Source: Streptomyces musisoli
GTDB lineage: Bacteria; Actinomycetota; Actinomycetes; Streptomycetales; Streptomycetaceae
Direction of reading: 5' to 3'
Assembly: GCF_016741855.1 (NCBI RefSeq)
Contig: NZ_JAERRH010000003.1
Coordinates: 558,001 to 622,000, forward strand
Length of the DNA: 64,000 nt
The notes beneath the pieces were generated by a model. It worked only from the letters and a program-made list of their open reading frames with translations, was not told the origin of the DNA and searched no databases. This document shows, one piece after another, positions 54,948 through 61,632 of the stretch (position 1 is the stretch's first letter; every line of letters begins with the position of its first letter). The position numbers and the translations under genes were made by a program.

Positions 54948-57900
54948 TCACCCCACCCCGGCCCGCACGACCCTCCCGAACTGCTCCCGCACCTCTCGGT
55001 AGCGCAGCAGCTCCGCGGCCACCGGATCGAGCACCCGGGCCCGGCCACAGCTCGCCGCCGCTTCCCGCAGCCGCCGTTCCGCCTCCTGGCCGTAGCGCCG
55101 CGCGGGCCCCCGGGCCGCCATCCGGCAGCCCCACTCCACCAGCGGCCCGCCGATGATCCCGCACACCATCAGCAGCACCGGAACCCCCAGGTTGGGCGCC
55201 ATCACGCCGGCGATCTGCCCCGCCAGCCACGTGCCGCCCACGATCTGGAGCAGGGTCATCGCCGCCTGGACCAGTACGGCCACCGGCCACCAGCCCGGCC
55301 GAGGCGGGCGGCCCGGCGGGAGCCCGGCACGCGCCGCCAGGTCGTCCAGCGCCTCGGACAGCCCCTGGGAGCCGCGTACGGCCGCCTCGCGCACCGCCTG
55401 CGCCCACGGTGCGGGCAGCCCGGCCGAGGCCCGGTCGGAGACCGTCCGGACGGCCTGCTCCACCCGCTGGCGGGCCGTGGCCTCCTCGTCCGCCTGGGTG
55501 CGGACCGCGATACGGCCCGTGGAGGATTCGCCGCGGCCCTGGTACCAGCGCCACAGCCGCAGCCAGGGCGTCCCGCAGGCGCGGTTGGCGTTGCGCAGCC
55601 AGGCGCGCTCGGCGGCCTCGCCCGCCGCGGTGGCGCCCACCGCGTCCGCGAGCCGCGCGGCGAACTCCTCGCGCGCCTCCTCGCTGAGGCCGGACCGCCG
55701 CCCGGTGGCGTACACGGGCCGCAGTTCGGCGGCGGCGGCGTCCACGTCGGCCGCCACCCGGCGGGCCGCCGCGCCGCGTTCGGCCACGAACTGACCGAGC
55801 GCCTCCCGGAGGTCGCCGACGCCGTCGCCGGTGAGCGCGGACAGCGCGAGCACGTTGGCGCCCGGTTCGCCGTGCTCGCCGAGCGCGATGCCGTCCTCGT
55901 CCAGCAGCCGCCGCAGGTCGTCCAGGACCTGGTCGGCGGCATCCCCGGGCAGCCGGTCCACCTGGTTGAGGACGATGAACATGACCTCGGCGTGGCCGGC
56001 CATCGGCCGCAGGTACCGCTCGTGCAGGACGGCGTCGGCGTACTTCTCCGGGTCGACCACCCAGATGACGGCGTCGACCAGCTTCAGGATCCGGTCGACC
56101 TGTTCGCGGTGCTGTACGGCGGCGGAGTCGTGGTCGGGCAGGTCGACCAGGACCAGTCCGCGCAGCTGTCCCTCGTTGTCCGGGCTGTGCATCGGACGGC
56201 GGCGCAGCCGGCCCGGGATGCCCAGCCGGTCGATGAGGGCCGCCGCACCGTCGCTCCAGCTGCACGCGATGGGAGCGGCGGTGGTCGGGCGGCGTACCCC
56301 GGTCTCCGAAATGGCCACTCCGGCGAGGGCGTTGAACAGTTGCGACTTGCCGCTGCCGGTGGCGCCGGCCAGGGCGACCACGGTGTGCCGGCCGGAGAGC
56401 TTGCGGCGGGCCGCGGCCTCGTCCAGGACACGGCCCGCCTCGGCGAGCGTGTGGCCGTCCAGGCGGGTACGGGAGAGCCCGACCAGTTCGCGCAGGGCGT
56501 CCAGGCGGGAGCGCAGCGGGCCGTCGTACGCCAGTGGGGCCGGGGTGTGGCTGCCCGGTCCGCGGTGACCGGGCTCCCCGGCGGAGGCGCGCTCGGCGGC
56601 GAGGGCGGCGGCGGTGGCCTCGGTGACGCGCCGCGCGATGAGACCGTCGTCCCAGCTCTCCCCGGACTCGGGATCGCCGTCCTTGTCGGTACCGGTGCCG
56701 GTGGAGGCGGTCGTGGCGGTCGTGGCGGTCGTGGCGATGGAGGCAGTGGAGGCGGTCGTGACGGTGGAGGCGGGTGTGTTGGCGGAGGCGGGTGTGTTGG
56801 CGGAGGCAGTCGTGGCGGGAGCGGTCGTGGCGTCGGAGGCCGTCGTCCTGGGGGACGTGGGGTCGGCCGCGAGGCGAGACTTCGGGGAGTGGGGCGAGTG
56901 GGACTTCGGGCGGGGGGCCGGGACGCCCTCCTCGGTGCCGCGTCCGCGCGCGGGACGGTCGTCACGCGCGAGGCGGTCGTCACGCGAGGGACGGTCGTCA
57001 CGCGCAAGGGGGTCGCGGTCGGCGTTCTCGCCCTGCACGCGCGCGCGACGCTCCTGTTCGACGCCCTCGTCCTTCTTCTCGCCGCTCGGGCCCTTACGGC
57101 CGTCCTGGCTCTTCTCGCCGACCTGACCGCCTTGGCCGTTCTCGCTGCCCTGGCCGCCCTGGTTCTTCTCGCCGCACTCGCCGCTCGGGCCCTTCTGGCT
57201 GCCCTGGCCGCCCTGGCCCTCCTCGCCGCCCTGGCCGCTCTCGCTCCTCTCTCCGCTGGCGCCCGGTTCGCTCTCCACGCGCGCGTGCCGTCCGCCGCCT
57301 GCGTTCCCGGCCATGTCCCGGCCCTCGTCCCGGGCGTCGTCGCCCGCCTCGCCCCGCTCGCCCCGGTCGCCCCGCTCGCCGGACGGGCCTACGCCTCTGC
57401 CCTCGTTCTCGCCCTCGCCGCGCTCCCCGCTCTTGCCGTGCTCCTCCCTCCGGCCCCGGTCCTCTACCTGACGCAGGCCCGGGCTCTGCCATTGGCCGCC
57501 TTGGCGGCCCTGGCCGCCCCGACTCCCCTGGCCGCCCTGGCCGTCCTGGCCGCCCTGGCCGTCGGAGGGGCGGATGACGGTGAGCCGGAGGTCCATGGTG
57601 CGGTCGGTCCCGGGACGGTCGGCTCCGGGGCGATCGGAGCCAGGGCGATCGGAGCCAGGGCGGTCAGGGCGGGGGCGGTCATCGCCAAGCGACTCGATGC
57701 CACGGGGCTCGTGGCCAAGCGACTCGACGCCACTCGGCTCGTGGCCAAGCGACTCGACGCCACCCGACTCGACGCCACGCGGCTCGTGGCCACGCGGCTC
57801 GTGGCCACGCGGCTCCTCCACGACGTTCGGGCGCACCTGCGGAAACCCGCCGGCGCACTCGACGCCGTTCAGGGCGCCCGAGCCGGTGTGAACGCTGTGC

Positions 57901-57995
57901 CCCGAGGATCCGGTGTCGCCGCTGCCGCTGCCGTGGTCGGTGCGCCTCATGTGGTCGGTGTGCTCCGTGTGGTTCTGGTCAGTGACGGCGGTCAC
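54948..57995 (-). CDS. Dynamin-like GTPase with long disordered N-terminus
   Basis: A 1015-residue protein. The GTPase domain starts near residue 540: G1 GATGSGKSQLFNALAG at about 541-556, G3 DLPDHDS at about 617 and G4 NQVDRL at about 677. Two membrane helices lie near 905-955 (WWPVAVLVQAAMTLLQIVGG; PVLLMVCGIIGGPLVEWG), giving the plan of a bacterial membrane-associated dynamin-like GTPase. The first 450 residues are low complexity: degenerate repeats such as RGHEPRGVESLG, DRPGSDRPG and GQGGQGSENGQGG, then Thr/Ala runs. The GTG start has GGAGAGG just upstream and follows the partner GTPase gene by three bases. As the two GTPases are co-translated, a heteromeric complex is likely, as for the paired DynA/DynB proteins of sporulation septa. 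Identity with DynA/DynB is not claimed. Confidence 0.88.
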   Translation of the reverse strand: MTAVTDQNHTEHTDHMRRTDHGSGSGDTGSSGHSVHTGSGALNGVECAGGFPQVRPNVVEEPRGHEPRGHEPRGVESGGVESLGHEPSGVESLGHEPRGIESLGDDRPRPDRPGSDRPGSDRPGADRPGTDRTMDLRLTVIRPSDGQGGQDGQGGQGSRGGQGRQGGQWQSPGLRQVEDRGRREEHGKSGERGEGENEGRGVGPSGERGDRGERGEAGDDARDEGRDMAGNAGGGRHARVESEPGASGERSESGQGGEEGQGGQGSQKGPSGECGEKNQGGQGSENGQGGQVGEKSQDGRKGPSGEKKDEGVEQERRARVQGENADRDPLARDDRPSRDDRLARDDRPARGRGTEEGVPAPRPKSHSPHSPKSRLAADPTSPRTTASDATTAPATTASANTPASANTPASTVTTASTASIATTATTATTASTGTGTDKDGDPESGESWDDGLIARRVTEATAAALAAERASAGEPGHRGPGSHTPAPLAYDGPLRSRLDALRELVGLSRTRLDGHTLAEAGRVLDEAAARRKLSGRHTVVALAGATGSGKSQLFNALAGVAISETGVRRPTTAAPIACSWSDGAAALIDRLGIPGRLRRRPMHSPDNEGQLRGLVLVDLPDHDSAAVQHREQVDRILKLVDAVIWVVDPEKYADAVLHERYLRPMAGHAEVMFIVLNQVDRLPGDAADQVLDDLRRLLDEDGIALGEHGEPGANVLALSALTGDGVGDLREALGQFVAERGAAARRVAADVDAAAAELRPVYATGRRSGLSEEAREEFAARLADAVGATAAGEAAERAWLRNANRACGTPWLRLWRWYQGRGESSTGRIAVRTQADEEATARQRVEQAVRTVSDRASAGLPAPWAQAVREAAVRGSQGLSEALDDLAARAGLPPGRPPRPGWWPVAVLVQAAMTLLQIVGGTWLAGQIAGVMAPNLGVPVLLMVCGIIGGPLVEWGCRMAARGPARRYGQEAERRLREAAASCGRARVLDPVAAELLRYREVREQFGRVVRAGVG

Positions 57996-57998
57996 CGG

Positions 57999-59606
57999 TC
58001 ACCTCTCCTTCTGCAGTACGGACAGCGCGGCGATGAGTTCGGCCTGGGGGTCGGGTTGGACGTCGAGAGCGTCGAGCGGCGCGAGACGCCGCTCGCGTTC
58101 GGCGTTCATGACACGGTCCACGTGCTCGACGAGCAGCCGTCCCGCCCGGTCGCGCAGCCGCAGCACGCCGTGCGCCCCGAGCCGCTCGGCGAGTCCCTCG
58201 CCCGCGGTACGCGCCCGGCGCCCGCCCAGCACCGCCGTGGCGACGAGGGCGGAGACGAGTTCCGGGTCGGGTGCGCCGGTGCGCTCCAGTACCCGCACCT
58301 CGTCCTCGGCGTACTCCTCCAGTTCGCGCCGCCAGCGCCGGGCCGCGAGTCCGATGCGGTGCTCGGCGTTCTCCAGGGAGGTGTCGCGGCCGGCGAGTTC
58401 CGGGGCGCCTGACGCGGGCTCGCGCCGCCAGACGTCGTCGACGCGCTCGTCGGCGGCGGTGACGGCACACAGCAGCAGGGCGGCCAGACTCTCCACGAGG
58501 GCGTCGAGGAGTTCCCCGGGTGTGCAGTCCAGAGGGAAGGCGCGCCATCGTTTGAGGGCGTCCCCGGCGAGTACGGCGCCGGCCTGGAGGCGCGCCCGCA
58601 CGCGCGCGTGCTCGCTGTCGTAGGCGGCTTCCACGGCGGAGGTGAGCCGGCAGGCCGCCGCGTACTGGGCGGCGGCGGCGCTGGCCAGCTCGGGCATGCG
58701 GGACCTGAGCGAGTCGAGCAGGCCGTAAGCCGTCCGGGCCATGACGTGCTGGCGCGCGGCGGGGTCCTGGGCATGGTGGAGGAGCCAGCTCTTCAGGGGC
58801 GCGACGGCGGTCGCGGGCAGCATGCCCGCACCCCAGGCGGACTCGGGCAGCTCGGGCACGGTGAAGCGGGGTACGTCGCCGAGACCGGCCTTGGTGAGCA
58901 GGGCACCGTACTGCCGAGAGACCTCGGAGACGACCTGGTGGGGTACCCGGTCCAGGACGGTCACGAGGGTCGCGTCGTACTCCTTGGCGGTGCGCAGCAG
59001 GTGCCAGGGGACGGCGTCGGCGTAGCGGGCGGCCGTGGTCACCATGATCCAGACATCGGCGGCGCAGATCAGCTCCGCGGCGAGGACGCGGTTGTCCTCG
59101 ATCAGGGAGTCGACGTCGGGGGCGTCGAGGAGGGCGAGCCCGCGCGGGAGTGAGTCGGCGGTCTCGACGCGCAGCACGCGCGTGGGCTCCTCGTCGCGGA
59201 GGAGGAAATCGTCGACGGGATCCCGGTCGGGCGCCCACACGCGGGTCAGGTCGGGGAGCACACGCATGCCGCTGAACCAGTGATGGTCCTCCGGATGACA
59301 GACGAGGACCGGTGTCCTGGTGGTCGGCCGGAGCACGCCCGCCTCGCTCACCCGCCGGCCGACGAGTGAGTTGACGAGCGTCGACTTGCCCGCGCCGGTG
59401 GAACCGCCGACGACGGCCAGCAGCGGCGCCTCGGGGTGCCGCAGTCGGGGCACGAGGTAGTCGTCGAGTTGCGCGAGGAGTTCGTCCCGGTTCGCACGCG
59501 CGCGTGGCGCCCCGGCCAGGGGCAGCGGAAAGCGTGCAGCGGCGACACGGTCGCGCAGAGCGGAAAGTGTGTCGAGCAGCTGAGGCCGTACGTCCAAGGT
59601 CACCAC
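57999..59606 (-). CDS. Dynamin-like GTPase, first gene of the pair
   Basis: A 535-residue GTPase. G1 is [17 protein letters not shown] at about residues 64-80, the switch region is [20 protein letters not shown]3 is [10 protein letters not shown] and G4 is TVLDRVP. A long helical part follows (about 250-535), rich in Ala, Arg and Glu. No clear membrane helix is seen, so its membrane link may be through the partner encoded three bases downstream. The start is taken at GTG 59606, which gives the family-like [21 protein letters not shown]; no strong ribosome site is visible. The upstream region is the AT-richest in the neighbourhood. Confidence 0.87.
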   Translation of the reverse strand: MVTLDVRPQLLDTLSALRDRVAAARFPLPLAGAPRARANRDELLAQLDDYLVPRLRHPEAPLLAVVGGSTGAGKSTLVNSLVGRRVSEAGVLRPTTRTPVLVCHPEDHHWFSGMRVLPDLTRVWAPDRDPVDDFLLRDEEPTRVLRVETADSLPRGLALLDAPDVDSLIEDNRVLAAELICAADVWIMVTTAARYADAVPWHLLRTAKEYDATLVTVLDRVPHQVVSEVSRQYGALLTKAGLGDVPRFTVPELPESAWGAGMLPATAVAPLKSWLLHHAQDPAARQHVMARTAYGLLDSLRSRMPELASAAAAQYAAACRLTSAVEAAYDSEHARVRARLQAGAVLAGDALKRWRAFPLDCTPGELLDALVESLAALLLCAVTAADERVDDVWRREPASGAPELAGRDTSLENAEHRIGLAARRWRRELEEYAEDEVRVLERTGAPDPELVSALVATAVLGGRRARTAGEGLAERLGAHGVLRLRDRAGRLLVEHVDRVMNAERERRLAPLDALDVQPDPQAELIAALSVLQKER

Positions 59607-59925
59607 ATGCGAAGAATGCCCAATTTTAGGGGAATTCTGAAGCATATAGACATGTCTGCGTGCCGACAGGACAGAAAGGGCACAAGGGGCGACCAGGACG
59701 CGGGCACCGTCCAGGCATAACGAGTGCACAACACCCGGTGCGACAGACGCCAAAAGCGGTGCACGATTCGTACCTGCCTGCGATTATCAGGACCGCTTCA
59801 CCGAACCTCCACATTGAGCCACGGAGGCGAAGCGACAGGGTCAAGGAACCGGGAGCCCTATCCTTGTCCCCGGCAACGTCACGGATCAGCCCGCACCAGG
59901 GCACCAGGCACGAGGCCACCCACCG
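59607..59925. other. Promoter region of the GTPase pair and leader of the tRNA
   Basis: A 319-base gap without a gene. The part at 59607-59660 is unusually AT-rich for this window (aattttaggggaattctgaa and atatagacatg) and probably contains the GTPase promoter on the minus strand. I could not fix hexamers with confidence. Confidence 0.4.
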
Positions 59926-59998
59926 GCCCCCGTAGCTCAGTGGATAGAGCAGGCGCCTTCTAAGCGCTTGGCCGCAGGTTCGAGTCCTGCCGGGGGCG
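59926..59998 (+). tRNA. tRNA-Arg (anticodon TCT)
   Basis: A 73-base cloverleaf. The acceptor stem is GCCCCCG/CGGGGGC with discriminator G, and the D arm is gctc/gagc. The anticodon arm is ggcgc/gcgct with loop CTTCTAA, giving TCT at 59959-59961. The T arm is gcagg-ttcgagt-cctgc. CCA is not encoded. It reads AGA codons, which are rare in this genome type. A decayed integrase lies just downstream, so the 3' end was probably an integration site. Confidence 0.97.
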
Positions 59999-60010
59999 CC
60001 TATCCCATCT

Positions 60011-60030
60011 GACCAGCGGAGACGCTGGTC
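60011..60030 (+). terminator. Terminator of tRNA-Arg
   Basis: A perfect 8-bp stem (gaccagcg/cgctggtc) with loop gaga, followed by gtttccttt. Confidence 0.8.
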
Positions 60031-60129
60031 GTTTCCTTTCAGCGGCCCGGTGTACATCGCCATCAGGCCAAGCGCCTTGGCTGTTCGCGAGCGGGTTCCC
60101 CGGCCGGTCCGGAGCGGCTCGTTTCCCGG

Positions 60130-60330
60130 TCATGCCGCGTGCGCGCAGTCGTTCAGGGTCACGTCCAGCGCGCCGTGCCCGGCGATGCCGCGCACGATGT
60201 GCGGCGGGATCACGGTGTACGGCGGGTTGCCGATGCCGGGCAGCAGGGTCAGGCAGGTGTGCCGCAGACCGTGGAATCCCACGTTCAGACCAACCCGCTC
60301 GCGGATCGAGTGGAAGTGCCGGTCCGGTGG
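60130..60330 (-). pseudogene. Tyrosine integrase, decayed C-terminal fragment
   Basis: About 65 codons survive in one frame, ending at a TGA at 60130. The fragment reads FHSIRERVGLNVGFHGLRHT, then PPHIVRGIAGHGALDVTLND and CAHAA. HGLRH is integrase box II, GH the next catalytic position, and NDC stands where the catalytic Tyr is expected, so the enzyme is dead. No upstream part remains. The fragment points toward the tRNA-Arg 3' end about 130 bases away, which is the normal position of int in actinomycete elements integrated into tRNA genes. Confidence 0.8.
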
Positions 60331-60397
60331 TGGGCTCGGTCGAACGACGTGGCTCGGGTTCGGTCCGTGGTGGAAGGCTTCCCGCGCAGGCCCTTGC

Positions 60398-61042
60398 TCA
60401 GGTGGAGACAGGAGTGCGGGACAGGGCGGTGCGCAGCGCGAAGACGCCGAGCAGGCCTCCTGCCGTGAACCGCTGGGCCGTCATGGCGCGCGGCCTGGCG
60501 GCCAGAAAACCCGACACCCGTGCCGCGCCCAGCATGACCAGAGCGTTCACGGTGATCCCCACGATGATCTGCACACCACCGAGTTGGAGCAGTTGCCCCC
60601 AGGCCGGGCCTGCCTGCGGGTCCAGGAACTGGGGCAGCAGGGCGGCGTACATGAGAGCGATCTTGGGGTTGAGCAGGTTGGTCAGCAGCCCCATCGAGAA
60701 CAGGCGGGCGTCGGAGACCGGAGGCAGGTCCTGGGCCGGGTCGAAGGGCGAGCGGCCCCCGGGCTTGAGCATGCCCCAGGCGAGGTAGCCCAGGTAGGCG
60801 GCCCCGGCGAGCTTGACCACCGTGAACGCCACCGGCACGGCGGCGAACAACGCGGACAGGCCCGCAGCCGCGGCCAGCAGATAGCACACGAATCCCACGG
60901 CGGTCCCGCCGAGGCTGACCAGGCCCGCCCTGCGGCCCTGGGTGATCGCGCGGGAGGCGAGGTGGATCATGTTCGGTCCTGGAGTCAGGGCCATGCCCAG
61001 TTCGACCAGGGCCACTCCTCCGACTGCGGTCAGAGTGATCAC
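60398..61042 (-). CDS. LysE/RhtB-family exporter
   Basis: A 214-residue membrane protein with six hydrophobic helices. The family start is GGVALVELGMALTPGPNMIHLASRAITQGRRAGL, with the PGPN motif, followed by NLLNPKIALMYAALLPQF. LysE/RhtB proteins export basic or neutral amino acids and homoserine lactones. The GTG at 61042 has a GGAGG site 7 bases upstream. It lies between the integrase remnant and the NTPase gene. It may be cargo of the same island or older chromosomal DNA. Confidence 0.92.
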   Translation of the reverse strand: MITLTAVGGVALVELGMALTPGPNMIHLASRAITQGRRAGLVSLGGTAVGFVCYLLAAAAGLSALFAAVPVAFTVVKLAGAAYLGYLAWGMLKPGGRSPFDPAQDLPPVSDARLFSMGLLTNLLNPKIALMYAALLPQFLDPQAGPAWGQLLQLGGVQIIVGITVNALVMLGAARVSGFLAARPRAMTAQRFTAGGLLGVFALRTALSRTPVST

Positions 61043-61632
61043 CGGTCAACCTCCTGGTCGTTCGTCGGGTACCTGGCACCCGGAGTGGGAGTCGCCCCGC
61101 CGCGACGGACGGCGCGACAGACGGCGTGACGGGCGGCTGCGAGGGACGGCTGTCACGCATCGACGGCGCCAGCCCCGCGGCCTCGTCTGCCCCGCCAACT
61201 TGCCTGTCGGCCAGACTTGCCTGGCCCGACTCAGAATACGGCCCTGCCGCCCGGCGCAGACCAGCCGGCACCCGGTGCCCGGCGCCTCCGCGTTCGCCTC
61301 CACCTCCACGTGCGCCTCCACCTCCACGTGCGCCTCCTCCCCCACGCCGGCCCCCACCCCCACGCCCGGCTCCACCTCCGCACCCACCTCCGCCTCCGCC
61401 CCCCGCCTCCACGTTCGCCCCCACCCCCGCCTCCACGCCCACCTCCACGCCCGCCCCCGCCCCCCCGGGCAATCACCCGCGGCTCCCCCTGGAGCAGAGC
61501 CCCCAACCGGAGCCGTTCGCCGGTGATGTGCCGGAACCCGGACGAACGCGGCGATCTCGTTTTCACGGGCTTTCGCGCGTGGTAACTTGAATCACATTTA
61601 TCGGGGTGGTGTAGAGCGGGCTCGGGGGACGG
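61043..61632. other. Intergenic region with strand-biased pyrimidine tract
   Basis: A 590-base stretch between the divergent LysE and NTPase genes. Positions about 61265-61470 are almost purely pyrimidine on the plus strand with degenerate cgcctccacctccacgtg-like repeats. Minus-strand frames through it encode Gly/Glu/Val/His repeats (such as HVEVEA), but without a ribosome site or plausible ending. The last 70 bases are AT-richer (taacttgaatcacatttatc) and may contain the NTPase promoter. Confidence 0.6.

Noticed and set aside
55872..58412. Long plus-strand frame opposite the large GTPase gene, with Leu/Ala-rich repeats
   Set aside because: It is antisense to a frame with intact G1, G3 and G4 motifs; the repeats are the complement of the low-complexity arm.
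61046..61387. Minus-strand frame with HVEVEA repeats as a secreted or repeat protein
   Set aside because: No ribosome site, no signal peptide, and the repeats come from the pyrimidine tract; the remaining part lacks any protein-like pattern.
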